Source of the DNA: Phalacrocorax aristotelis
Taxonomy: Eukaryota; Chordata; Aves; Suliformes; Phalacrocoracidae
Direction: 5' to 3'
DNA length: 64,000 bases
Assembly: GCF_949628215.1 (NCBI RefSeq)
Contig: NC_134276.1
Coordinates: forward strand, 11,745,690 to 11,809,689
The notes below the pieces were generated by a model. It searched no databases and was not told the origin of the DNA. It was given only the letters and a program-made list of their open reading frames with translations. The translations under genes and the position numbers were made by a program. Below, piece after piece: positions 1-12,330 of this stretch (within the stretch, counting starts at the first letter, position 1; each line of letters begins with the position of its first letter).

Positions 1-3000
1 TAATTATTCAAAGGTGGTTGCTAGTCCAGGGGTAGGTCCCCATGCTTTTAGTGCTGAAAGCCAAGTATCTGTCACCTGCAATGTGTACAGTCAGCATCTG
101 TTACAGCGAGGAGTAAAACAAAGAAAGATCTGAACAGTTTAGGGAAATTCCTTCATTTCCACATTTGGCTTTATAAAAAACAAGACAAAGCTATCCTCTC
201 TTTTTTCACTGAATGAACTTGGAAATGTTGACTTTTTATTTTGATGTACATCATCAAAATAACACATTTTGAAATCCATAATATTAACACATACTCTTCG
301 TTTCACAGGACACACATAAATCATTGTTGGAAGCCTTTTCAATTTTAACAAAATTTTTGTTTCAGCTATTGCCTTGTATAAGCTGTTCATCTGTCTTCAT
401 TGACTCAGCTGACCATGTTCCCTGGGCTACTTTCAAAATATCCCCAGTGCCCTTGATAAATCTCACGGCTAGTCAGACAAAAATCAACACATTATCTGTA
501 AGTCTCCAGAGACCTATACCCAGAAGTAAAGAAAACAGATCCCTGGTAACAGGGATCCCAAAAGGAAATGTGCTACAGAGAAATGCACTCCATTGTGTGT
601 AACTGATTCAGAAGTCAATGCTTTAGACACATTGATTTTAGTGATGTATTTAGCCATTAGAAGGACATTTTGGCTAAAAGAAATCTGAAAGGAAATGTTT
701 TATTTTTTTTTCCTTATGAAAAATATATAAAATTTTAGATTTTCCTATGACAAAATTAAGGAAAAAAAATCATATTTTGATCTGAATCTCTTGACTCTTA
801 ATGTCAGATTCCTTGGACAACAAATGGACAATTCTGATTGTATCCTGTGGAAGACAGCAAGATACATGTTAACAAATCCTTTATGATGAGTTATCTGAGT
901 GCAAATGACCATAACTAATTATTCTTTCTTGCCTATCCCTGTATTTCTCATAAGTCAAATAACTTCCAGCAGAAGGACAGAAAAAACCAAAATGAGGTGA
1001 AGACTCTGACATCTGAGATATTTCTTAGGCTAAGGTTTTCCGAGGAAGAAGATTCCAGGTTTTGGATCTAGGAATGTCTAACATGCAACTTGAAGTCAAG
1101 CATCTGAGCTGGAGTAGAGGTGGCCACTGTACTGAGTTCCCTCTTGGCATGCAATTTTGTGGACTCTGCTCATCTAACATGCCTTTGATGACTGTGAGCT
1201 TTGTTTCCAGCCCCATTACTACTGCTTGTCTGGAACCCAATACTAAGATGCCTCCACCACATAGTCAAGAGGGACAATGAACACATGCAATGTAAGAAAA
1301 AGGAAGACAATGTCCTGTATTAAGGTAGTGTACACTGAATCTTCACCCTGCTCTAACCTCACCCACAGCTGAAACTCCTTCTCCATATTCTTCTCTTCTT
1401 AGTAAAACCTTCATTTCAGACTTGACTTGCCAATAAGAACTCAAAGTTGGCGCAGGTCTCACTGCTGGAAACCCCAGAATTTGAATTCAACATCAGTACA
1501 ATAAATCAAGAACCCTTTGATTATAAGACTGGAGTAGTAGAAACCAATGGTTCTTGCGCTACAGTTTTTGGCTTCTGTGGATAAGAAAGTGATAGATTTA
1601 TATACCAGAAAGATTTTTTTGTTTTTTTTTAGTGACTTAAAGGGAGTGTCTCCATTTTTCTTGGGCAGATCAGTTCTGACTGTCCCAGTCATCTTGGAGC
1701 AGTCATTGTAACCACTCCATGCTTCTTAATCCACTGAACAGATACATCTCTTCCAAATCCTAAAATAACATAATGCTTTTACACTCATTTAAACTGAGTT
1801 GTTAAGCCTCATTAAAGGCCTAAATAGGTGGGTCCTGTTGATCTTTATTATTGTTTGTAGAACCTCAACTGAAAAATACCATCTTCAACTGCAAAATATC
1901 CCCTCATTGAGACTGAGTTTTGAAAACAAAAATTTCCCCCCAAGCAGAACTATCCATGGCAACGTCATGCTTTAAAAATCACAGCAACAAAATACTAACT
2001 GTATTGCTTTTAGCTGTCTTCTTCTTCTCTCATTCATACAGCATTTAGCTTCCTTTTAGGTGGTGAAAACATTAGCTGATCTGTCAAAGGAGACAGCTCG
2101 TTTGAACTGATGGTTTCTTATAATATTCTTTTTTATATTCTCTTGTGTGCCATCGTGGTACATCAAAAATTTATATAGCATTTAATTATGCAATAAGGTA
2201 CAGGTGGGCTTATTTTCTATAACTATTCTGTGCACATCAACAAGGCCTTGTTGCCTTTAAGGCCTTGAAGAGTGTATAGTAATGGACCTATAAAACTTTC
2301 CTTAAAGTACCTTATTGCTCTTGCTTTATGTTCTTTTAATTTATTTTGGGGCTTTTTTTTTTTTTTTTGAAAAGAGAATTTTCAGGCCAAACCTGGAGAA
2401 TACTCTTGCTGTTTTGGCATCATCCTTTCACACGGTGAGTACATTAATAAATAATACAGTGCTGTCCTTCACTGAATTGTTTTTCTAAAAATCTTGCTCA
2501 GGCTTCACAGGAGTATACAGGAAGCAGAACATGGCACCTTAAGGGAGATAAATCAGAAGTCATTAGGTTTGTTCTTTGTTACTTTAGACAAGACACCTGT
2601 AGGTGGTCCCATTCTTGGTATTTCCTTTGTTTTCAGCAGGATTCTTGGAACGCATAAGACTGTCGCTATCATGCTCTAAATCACTCAAAATCTCAGGTTT
2701 TCCCTCCTGCGATGAGTGAGGTGTGTATTTGCTGACTGAGAGGATTCATGTAATTCATCAGCAAGCATAAATGCTTGCATCCTGATTGTGTGACAAGCAA
2801 TTTTTTGGTTCTCACAGCTATTCCTCCACACCTGTGAAAATAGGATAGATTAACAAAAATACCCTGAACTGAACTTTCTTTTTTTTATTTACAAGTGTAT
2901 GTTTTTTGCAGAAAACATTTCCTTTGTGTTCACCAGAGGCTTTATTTCATTAAAGAACACAGTAACTGTTATGAAGCCAGTAAAAAACTTCCTATCAGTC

Positions 3001-3383
3001 TTCCCAACAGAAAATGCCTTCAGAAATTGAATCACTATTCTGACAAAATATTTTTTCTCTTTAAAGAAAAGCTAAAACATTTCAAAGAAAGCTGGCAATA
3101 AAGACTATTCTTCTCATGTGTTTGAAGCTAAAGCTTTCCTGGAAAAAATGATACATTTCCCAGTCAAATCCATTTGTCATCCAACCTCAAACTCCCTTCC
3201 CTTTTCCATAGACTAAGCAGTGACCTCTTTCTGTCCATGGTTTCAGCTGTTTTCTCAAATATCATAGAAATTGCTCCTTTTTCCCACCAAAATAAACATT
3301 CACAGCACTAGGGCAATGCCTTTGCAACACACAAAGCATCGTTGTGGCTGTTAAGTGCTGAATTTTCACACTTAAAGAGTCAC
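1..3383. other. Gene-free AT-rich sequence
   Basis: I see no coding exon or recognisable transposon here. The short open frames have no family features. A T16 run lies at 2,353-2,368 and shorter T or A runs elsewhere. Confidence 0.5.
2353..2368. repeat. Poly(T) run, 16 bp
   Basis: Sixteen consecutive T residues. No LINE or SINE body is recognisable beside it, so it is a simple repeat. Confidence 0.9.
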
Positions 3384-3625
3384 ACAGAATCCCAGAATCC
3401 CAGGTTGGAAGGGACCTCAGGGATCATCTAGTCCAACCTTTCTGGGAAGAGCACAGTCTAGACAAGATGGCCCGGCACCCTGTCCTGACGACTCTTGAAG
3501 GTGTCTAATGTGGCCAAGTCAACCACTTCCCTGGGGAGATTATTCCAATGGTTGACCTCGCTGTGAAAAATGTTCCTCTCATGTCCAATCGGAATCTCCC
3601 CAAGAGCAACTTAAGCTATTTCTCC
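3384..3625 (-). mobile_element. CR1 LINE 3' end fragment
   Basis: The plus strand begins with two direct copies of CAGAATCC and then GGTTGGAAGGGACCTC and ATCATCTAGTCCAACC, the reverse complement of the CR1 3' terminus. The element therefore points to the minus strand. It carries the segment CAGTCTAGACAAGATGGCCC, also present in the copy at 16.5 kb, so the two belong to one subfamily. The 5' side is cut after about 240 bp. It covers only the last part of the 3' region and codes for nothing useful. Confidence 0.9.
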
Positions 3626-4199
3626 ATTAAAACAAGTACAGATGCCTTTTACCCTGACTATTTAGAGCCTATGCTAAATGCCTTTCAGGCAAAAGTAGCT
3701 TCATGGATATCATGCATGGTCTTTTCAGGTCCACATACAACTCTCCATCCACCACCAACTGAACCAACTGTGCCAGGACACTGCAGTAGAATATGTCCTG
3801 GTCTGAAGTGTCCTTGTGTGGATGGTCAGTCTTCCTCGGTGAGCTGCCTCTAAGGCATTGCTGAGGAACCAAGCAACATCTATATCAGGCAAGCTACTGG
3901 AAGTGTCCTCCAGGATGAGACTGCAGGAGAGATACTCATCTGGAAAATACTGACTCCACAGCCAACACCTCCATCTTCAATACCTGAGGTAATACTGGCG
4001 TCCTTGGTTATGCTATAGGCTATCTGGCTGCCAAATCTTAAAAAAACCCAATACATATCTTAAATAAAATTTAAAGTTTTCTACCACAGAAGACATTAGA
4101 AGTTTAAAAAAAAATCAAGAAAAATATAATGCAAGCCTGCACTGCATTAGTAAATCCATTATTTTCCCATATATTTTAATAATTTCTCACATGTGAATT
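3626..4199. other. Gene-free sequence
   Basis: I see no gene here. It lies between the CR1 fragment and an A-run at 4,200-4,213. Short open frames at 3,548-3,872 overlap the CR1 end and are not supported. Confidence 0.45.
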
Positions 4200-4439
4200 A
4201 AAAAAAAAAAAAACACAAACTTTATTCTAACAGCACGGTGCAACTGAAAGAGATGAGATAAAAAGGGATTTAGGCATCATGGCAGAAGGAGGGCCAGCTG
4301 CTGCTGAAGGAAAAGGAAGCCAAGAGCTGAGGGTGACCCTAGCACAGCCCATGCCCTCACAGACTGGGTGCAGTCCTGAGGCACCTGAGCATGGCAGACA
4401 GCTGGGGACTGATAACAGGGTCCTTTGACAGCCCCAGCA

Positions 4440-4710
4440 ATAAACCAGGGCTGGAGTCCATCCAGGGACCCAAGTCAGGAGAGAAAAAAGAGAGACATGA
4501 CTGGAGACAAGGCTACAAAGTGGGTCAGAGAGGTCCATCTAGGTCTATCTAGGGGGCAGGGGCAGAGGTTACAACATGGGTCCAAGGTGCCCATCCAGGA
4601 GACGGGGCTGGAGACAAGTCTGCAGTGTGAGTCAAAGAGGTCCGTCCAGAAGACCAGCAGACCTGGAGACCAGCACACTTACAGTGCAGCTCTAGCACAA
4701 ACTGAGGGCC
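4440..4710. repeat. Diverged ~53-bp tandem array
   Basis: The phrase CTGGAGACAA, or a variant of it, recurs at about 4,449, 4,501, 4,555 (degenerate), 4,608 and 4,661. That gives a period near 53 bp and about five copies. Each unit also carries a GTGGGTCAGAGAGGTCC-like segment and a CCATCCAG-like end. The array is GC-rich compared with its AT-rich surroundings. Several open frames cross it on both strands (for example 4,425-4,724), but they follow from the repeat and are not supported as genes. Its origin, either a VNTR or part of an old element, is unknown. Confidence 0.75.
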
Positions 4711-4714
4711 CCAG

Positions 4715-7700
4715 GCTGAGCTGAAACAGGGTCCCGTACCTGGGGGCAGGTGTGAGGGGAGCTCCATGTGATGCTGGTCAGTGCCAGTGAGGGCCATTGG
4801 TGCCCTCAGGGCCCTGACGTTAGGGATCCTCGGTATGACTTCCATTTCTGCAACTGATTTGAATACTCTTGGAATAATAAGTTAACCATCTGTGTTCCTC
4901 TGTATTTTATAAAATAAGCATAATAAAAGTTCGTGCTAACGACAGAGGACGGTACTGTGAGACTACTTAAGTGTTTCTGAAGAACTGTTATGTCCTCAGG
5001 CCAAATGTGTGTTATTGGCAATGTTTCTTATAAGTGCCAATCTGAGCAATAGGCACCAAATTCCTTCTGTAAAGCCACTGAAGACGGCAGACCACGTTCT
5101 GCTCTTGTACCTGATTACATCACATTTTAACCCAAATCTCTTTGAGATTACTATTAAAATTAGGTCTGTTTTAAACCTGCAAAATCTTTTAAAAAACACC
5201 AAGCAACTTTCAGTGACAAAAGTTAAGCTACATTCACCTAAACAAAGTATTATGCTTGGCCCAGTTTCAAGTAAACAACCTCCCCTGCACCTGTGATATA
5301 TTTTCTATGTATAAAAGTGACACAGCTAGAGATCATAGATGAACATCTGTGTTATTCAAGGAATTAAAGCAGGAGGAACCAGCTGCAACCAGCGGAGCAG
5401 AGCAGGAACCTCAGCTCCTGGCAATTGTTTCCTGTGCTGGTACCATTGCCACCGTATGACCCGTCGCTTCATCTCTTCGTGTCGCTTTTTTTTTTTTTTT
5501 TTGTCCTTCCTATATTCTATTTAGATGGTAAGATCTGCAGAATTAGTACCACCTAACTCTGTGGGTATAATACTTTGTACAGTTTTACCCAAGTGTGCTT
5601 GGAAATGCTTAGGTTTATCATACAGCTTACTACAAGTAAGTAACGAGCACAGGAAGAAAGCAATGGGTATGTTCACACTGTACATATAAAATCTGTGTTC
5701 TGCAGAGTGAAAGATACCCAAACCTGGAATCAGAATGCCATAAATATGTTGAATAAGCACAGAATGACAAAAGAAACACTGCAAAATCACCACAGGAAAG
5801 GGAGGTGTGTCAGGGCTCTGCAGTTCTTGGAAGGGAGGGAAGGTGAATGCAAGAAGGTTTTTTTGTTTTGTCAATGATGTAGTTTTATAAGAATAGGGAG
5901 AGCCAGGAATACTTAAGGCTACAGAGACAAAGTTTGGCCTATAACCCTGTGTACAAAGCTACAAACCTAGCTTTGTATACCAAGATAAATTAGTCTAGAA
6001 GAGTTATCTAGATTCCAGGTGCACAGCAATATAATGTTATGGATCAGCCAAGCAGATTTTCCACAGCTGAGATTCGCAATAAAAAAAATACAAACTTCTC
6101 TGGAAACACTGAGTTACTTCCCCAGCCCTTGCAGAACACTGTGATGGGCTGGTTAGTAAACTGAATCCCTATTGTCCTGCTCACGCTGGGGTGTGTGCCA
6201 ATTTTCTCGTTACTTCTGTGTTGTCTCCAGTATTATGTAATTAGGAAAAAATTTTTACACAATAACACATTTTAGGGAGATAAAAAAGAAACAAACTAAA
6301 CAAAAGAGTTCTGCAAAGGGAGATCCATTGATTTTGGCTTAATGTTTAAGATTTTAGAACTTTGTGCAAGAAGTTTCCTATATTATCACTGTACACAGGG
6401 CACATCCCAAGCAGATGGCATTTACAGCACTTGTCAACATTTTAAGACTCTTATTTCTGGAAAGTAAATTAGAAACTACATTTTATTTTCTAATGAAATA
6501 CACAATAGGAAACATTTCCAAATTACCTTTGGAAAATGCAGGTCCCTGTAAACACAGAGCCCTCTTTGGGACCAGTGTGTTCTAGAATGATTACTTGGCT
6601 TGTCCATTTTGTTGCTGTACTTGGCCAAACAACTAGTTTGGCAACATGTAATCGTTAAGCTTTTCTTTGGGAAACTTATTGTTGTCTAACTGAATGTGCA
6701 ATGAAGATATGTGAATATTAAAGTTGCAACAAAAAGGTAAGAGGGTTAATGATTTTCTAAGTTGCCTTTTAAAAAAGCATCTCCTTGACTTTCATGTACA
6801 ATGACATTCTGTAATTGGCTAAGTTAGTGAGCAAGATTTTAAAGCAAAAAAGAAAACACATAAATATAAATAAAAACCCTGATGTTGATTCCAATGCAGG
6901 AGTGAATTTAGAGAGGAAAAGGACGTATTAGGCTCATCCTCCTCACATGACAAGACATTGCAGGACACTACATTTTTAGCAATGCTATTAATAAAAGTGA
7001 AGAAAATGTAAGTATCTGTCTAGAGAGAATGCAAATAAAATGAAATTTATTTGCTTACCCATTTTTTCACCCTTATCACAACACTTGTAGTTGCCCAGTA
7101 ACTGTAATGGAATGAGGGGATTAATGCTCAGTTTTCAACAATGTCCTCTTCACCGCGGGTACAGAGTTGACAGTCAGCTATTGCTGGAGCATCCCTGGGG
7201 ATTCTCAGTATAGAACTATTAAGTCTCATTACAATTCATTTTTCTAATCACTGAATCATCTTCCCAATCTCCTCTTTCAATATATACCAGATGTATTGCA
7301 TTTGTCACCATGATAAGCTGACAGGAGTGCTTTGTAACATACCACATCTGCAGAGAGGTGGTATGCAAACCCAGACTTCTAAAAAGAAATGGTCAGTGAT
7401 TTAGGCATTCATATTGCCTCTTCCCTAATGGTATGTACATTTTGTGTATGTGTTATGGGCAGTCAAATATCTACTCAGCACGACTAAAGATAATATTTAT
7501 AAATAAACATTACTTTTAGTCTCATGTAGGTCAGCAAGACAATGACCCTAATTTAAAATTCAGTGTTGATATTAGGAGCATTTCCATTCACATTCCACTT
7601 GTCTTTGGGTCAGTCGCTCATGTGTACCAGTAGAAAGCTGTTCTTGTGATCTTTGTCCATGCATCTGCCCATGGGCTAAGCCATCATCAGCAGTTCACAT

Positions 7701-9566
7701 CTCCAACTCATGGTACACATGAGCACAATAGCAAAAAAAACTCTGAAAAATACTATAGAAATAGGAATGAAAAAACAACGCAGAAGAAGAAGACAAGGAG
7801 AAGGCTATCAGAACAAGCATAGTGAATTCAGGCCTAAGAGAGAGAAAGCTCTGAGGGAAAATCTAGTTGAAAAGACAGTTGGGACTTTAAGAAAAGGAAA
7901 TGTTTCTTCTTGTTTGATTCTTGAATATTCAGGGGAATAGAGGTATGAACACGCTTGGCTAATAAATGAGGCTGAAATGATTAAATGCTTATTTTCAGTA
8001 ACAGTTCTACCTCCTAACACGTAGGAGTCTGAACAAAAATGGAAGTAATGGCATGAAAAATATGTCACTGGGTTTAAGCATTTACTCTGTGCTGTAAGTC
8101 TAACAAGAAGGTCTGTGGAAGTAAAGATTTTCCCATTTGTTTAAATGGCTTTCTGTCTGTTGCTAAATTTTCTCATGAAGCTCTAGAAAAAAAAATTACT
8201 TTTTTTTCATTCCCATAGGGGAAAATCTTATTAAGGGTTCAGTTCCAAGAAGCAAGGTTTGCAAATTATTTTTGATGAGTACATCCGTTAGAACAATGAC
8301 AAGGAAAGAGGTTTATGTCCAGCTGTGTGATTAAAAACCAGCCATTCTAAACACAAAGGAATGGAGGAATCCCAATAACCTAATCAAAGCAAATGGGCCC
8401 CCTGAACCAGCTTCTCCCAGGGCTGTCTCAGGAGAGTGGTCAGTCAGGTTTCATAACTTCTAACAAACAGCATGGCAAAAGAAAGTCTTAAAATTAGAAA
8501 CATCATTACAGAAGACAAAATCTGATTAATCTACAGGCAGTAAGGGCAGACCAGAGGTACTTAGATTTTAAAATAGCCACAGTTATGGATTATTAAAGTT
8601 GTACCTGTAACAGCTAGCTGCTAAGGGTGCAGCTACCTGGCTTCCAACTCATAAATACTAGTAGGAATCTGGGTTCATGTCCTACATGAGATCTCACTCC
8701 CTTTCCCCTACTGGCCTCACAGTCTGGCTCCTATCCTGTTTCTATTGGCTGTCCTTGCATTTCCTTTATCAATGGGTGTCCTTACAATACTCTTTTACAG
8801 TGTCCGTATGCTCTCAAGTCTGTTTAGTAAAGTATGGTCCAATATCTAAATAACATCCTTATAGGCAGATCCACCATCGGGAGGCTGAACAGTAACTGTC
8901 ACATTAGGTCTGGAGCGCCTTTCAGGTTTTGGGTCCTATATTCTAAAAAGACTTTGACATACTGGATAGTGTCCATCTGAGGCCACTATAATGATTAGAG
9001 AACTGGAGTACATGGCACCCAAGGAGGCACTGAGAGCTTGGCTTACTCATCCCTAAAAAGAGAAACCTAACCATGGGGGCAGATCCTGCTCTCATAACTA
9101 CCTAAGAGGAGATATAGAGAAGACAGATCTAGAACTTTTCAGAGGTGAGTGGTGATAAAACAAAAGGCAAACAACAAGTTGGAGCATGAGGAAATACAGA
9201 TAGACAATAGGGAAAAAGAGTACCCATATGGATGGTCAGTCATTGGAACAGAGGACGATACAGCCTGTGGAGTCTTTGTCCTTGGAGATATCAAAAATTC
9301 AGCCTGGCTAGGTAATGTACCTGAAGACTGTCCCTGCTTTAAGGACTACACAACCTCTGAAGGTCCCCTCCAATTTATGCAACCCTGTGAATGCACAGGA
9401 CAGGGGTTGCAGTAACCCTCCAAGCACCCAGCCAGCTACTAAATCATTGGCACTGTTTTGGGAGCCCTGATACTTTGTTCAGAAATTTATAGCTACATAA
9501 CGATCATGAGAAGCTTAGGGTTGCATGGATATGACCAGATTGTTCAGCTAATCATAATCATCATCA
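4715..9566. other. Gene-free AT-rich sequence
   Basis: I recognise no exon, RNA gene or transposon in this 4.9 kb. A T17 run lies at 5,486-5,502. Open frames such as 5,521-5,874 (minus) and 9,149-9,415 (plus) have no family features. The last 400 bp leads into the 5'-truncated CR1. Confidence 0.45.
5486..5502. repeat. Poly(T) run, 17 bp
   Basis: Seventeen consecutive T residues with no element body recognised beside it. Confidence 0.9.
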
Positions 9567-11510
9567 CCAACTTTGGCCTTTTCAAAGACCTGCTAGGAGG
9601 AATCCCAAGGGGTAGGGCTCTAGAAGACAGGGGCGTCCAAGAAAGCTGGGCAGTATTCAAGGACCACTTCCTCCGAGCTCAAGATCGGTGCATCCCCAGG
9701 AGGAAGAAGTCAGGCAGAGGAGATAGGAGACCCACACAGATGAGCAAAGAGCTTCTAGAGAAACTCAAATGGAAGAAGGAGGTTCACAGTATGTGGAAAA
9801 AGGGACTGCCCACTTGGGAGGAATATAAGAATGTTGTCAGGGTGTGCAGAGATGCAACGAGGAAGGCCAAGGCCCACTTGGAATTCAATCTGGCAAGGCA
9901 TGTCAAAGATAACAAGAAGGGCTTCTTTAAATACATCAGCAGTAAAAGGAACACTGAGGGTACAGTGGGCCCCCGTGCTGAACAAGGAAGGGGCCGTGGT
10001 GACGCAGGATGCAGAGAAGGTGGAGTTACTGAATGCCTTCTTTGCCTTGGTCTTTACTGCTAAGGCTGGTCCTCAGGCGTCTCAGCCCCCAGACGAGAGA
10101 GGACAAATTGGGACAAAGGAAGACTTACCATCGGTTGAGAAAGACCGATTCAGAGATCACCTCTGCAAACTGGATCCTCGCAAATCCATGGGCCCTGATG
10201 GGATGCACACACAAGTGCTGAAGGAGCTGGTGGATGTTCTTTCTGAGCCACTCTCTATCATCTTTGAAAGGTCATGGAGGACAGGAGAGGTGCCCGAGGA
10301 CTGGAGGACAGCAAATGTCACTCCCATCTTCAAAAAGGGCAAGAAAGAGGACCTGGGAAACTATAGGCCAGTCAGCCTCACCTCCGTCCCAAGAAAGGTG
10401 GTGGAGGTCATCTCCAGGCATGTAGAGGACAAGAAGGTTATCAGAAATAGTCAACATGGATTCACCAAGGGGAAATCATGCTTGACCAACCTGATAGCCT
10501 TCTATGATGGCGTGACTGGCTGGGTCGACAAAGGGAGAGCGGTGGATGTTGTCTATCTTGACTTCAGCAAGGCATTCAACACTGTCTCCCTTAACATCCT
10601 CACAGGCAAGCTAAGGAAGTGTGTGTTGGATGAGAGGACAGTGAGGTGGACAGAGAACTGGCTCAACAACAGAACTCAGAGGGTTGTGATCAAAGGGCAG
10701 AGTCTGGAGGGAGGCCTGTCACTAGTGGTGTTCCCCAGGGGTCTGTGCTGGGTCCAGTCCTGTTCAACGTATACATCAATGACCTGGACGATGGGATAGA
10801 GTGTAACCTCATCAGGTTTGCTGATGATACTAAGCTGGGGGAGTGGCTGATACACCAGAAGGCTGTGCTGCCATCCAGCGAGACCTGGACAGGCTGGAGA
10901 GCTGGGCCGAGGGGAACCTCATGAAATTCAACAAGAGCAAGTGCAAGGTCCTGCACTTGTACCTGGGGAGGAACAACCCCCCGCACCAGTACAGGCTGGG
11001 GGCTGAACTACTGGAAAGCGGCTCTGCTGAGAAGGACCTGGGAGTGCTGGGGTACAAGTTGGCCACGAGCCAGCACTGTGCCGTTGTGGCCAAGGCGGCC
11101 AACGGTGTCCTGGGGTACATTAAAAGGAGTGTGGCCAGCAGGTCGAGAGAGGTTATCCTCCCCCTCTACTCTGCCGTAGTGAGACCACATTTGGAGTGCT
11201 GCATCCAGTTCTGGGCCCCCTCGGTTTAAGAAGGGTGTGGAACTGCTTGAGCAAGTCCAGTGGAGAGCTATGATCAGGGGACTGGAGCATCTCCCTTATG
11301 AGGAAAGGCTGAGAGACTTCAGTTTGTTGAGCCTGGAGAAGAGAAGACTGAGGGGGGATTTCATCAATACCTATAAATATCTAAAGGGTGGGTGTCAGAA
11401 TGATGGGACTGGGCTCTTTTCATTAGTGCCCAGTGACGGGACAAGGGGCAATGGGCAAAAGTTGAAACACAGGAAGTTCCACCTGACTATGAGGTCCACT
11501 CCAGCCTCTA
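9567..11510 (+). pseudogene. Decayed CR1 ORF2 (reverse transcriptase)
   Basis: The reading frame is split into at least five pieces. Linker and upstream RT: about 9,567-9,965. RT palm and fingers with FKKGKKEDLGNYRPVSLTS: about 9,965-10,715. Motifs [13 protein letters not shown] and FADDTKLG (catalytic FADD at 10,817-10,828): about 10,715-10,840. Region with [12 protein letters not shown]: about 10,843-11,227. C-terminal part with [21 protein letters not shown]: 11,237-11,521. The frame changes between adjacent pieces imply at least four indels, and a stop follows WAPSV at 11,227. The catalytic residues survive, but no intact enzyme can be made. Confidence 0.9.
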
Positions 11511-11524
11511 CAATTCCGTGATTC
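9567..11524 (+). mobile_element. CR1 LINE, 5'-truncated, ~2 kb
   Basis: This is the longest transposon in the window. It starts in the ORF2 linker (translated FGLFKDLLGGIP) after the endonuclease domain, so the 5' UTR, ORF1 and endonuclease are missing, as is usual for 5'-truncated LINE inserts. It continues through the reverse transcriptase and the C-terminal region. Near 11,490 the copy jumps from the segment after TGACTATGAGG straight to a TCCAGCCTCTACAATTCCGTGATTCC end. Most of the roughly 200-bp 3' tail seen in the copy at 42.2 kb is therefore missing, while the terminal ATTC(T/C)GTGATTC repeat remains. It is an old inactive copy. Confidence 0.93.
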
Positions 11525-12237
11525 CAAGATTCCTCCTATTCCCTGTGCACCACTTTGCTTTCTTCTATCAACCTCTCAGCACTTGTCACCCACATAGCTG
11601 TTCACATATTCACAGGGCCTGTCTACAAGGGCCTTTCCTTTGACTACAGCCTTCAAATGCTACTGCAGTATAAATGTCACCATTTTTAATGCTACACACA
11701 ATACAACCCACTACTGAGCCTCCTGCTGCTTTTTTTACTCTGTGGTTCTCCTCTTTTTTTCTGCTCTGCTCCTGGCTGTGGACCAATTCCATTTTTTAAA
11801 ACTCATTTTGAAAGGTTCAGCTTGAGAACACTATTCATTTAACTACTGAGAGCTGGTTCATACCTTCAAAAGCACTGCTGCAGAGCACAGAAACTCAGTA
11901 ACTTTCCCTGACAAAATGCCTCATGGTATTTAAAATGTCTCAAGATAAAAACTGTCTTGGCTCTTTTTCTCCTCTCTCCCAATGATCCAGCCACACAAAT
12001 ATGTAGCTAGGTGTGTGAAAAGCCATTCTGTAAGCAAAATTATTTAAGCAAAATGAAACCTGTTGCTTTGGTTTTGTTCAAGTCCTTTGTCAATCCTGTG
12101 GGACAGGTTGAATTTAACCTTGGCTTAAGCTTGCTTGAATGAAGACAACACTTCTTTGCTGTCTGAGATGCTGTCATGATCTCTATGAAAGAATGGTACG
12201 CCTGAATGTGCAACATGGGCTGACATGTGGCATGCAT
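11525..12237. other. Gene-free sequence
   Basis: I see nothing identifiable between two CR1 copies. The first half is pyrimidine-rich. Confidence 0.45.
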
Positions 12238-12330
12238 CATAGAATCATAGAATCATTAAGATTGGAAAAGACCTCTAAGATCATCAAGTCCGACTGTCAA
12301 CACAACACAACCATCACCAACAGAGAATCT
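12238..12330 (-). mobile_element. CR1 LINE 3' terminal fragment
   Basis: It opens with CATAGAATCATAGAATCA (the 8-bp CR1 terminal repeat in reverse complement) followed by GATTGGAAAAGACCTC and ATCATCAAGTCC. This is the 3' end of a CR1 element on the minus strand. Only about 90 bp remain. The following ...CACAACCATCACC also fits the family. Confidence 0.85.

Noticed and set aside
4227..4845. Several overlapping open frames on both strands
   Set aside because: They are caused by the GC-rich tandem array, which removes stops in many frames. No protein features are visible.
10272..11190. Minus-strand open frames within the 9.6-kb CR1
   Set aside because: They are shadows of the plus-strand reverse transcriptase region.
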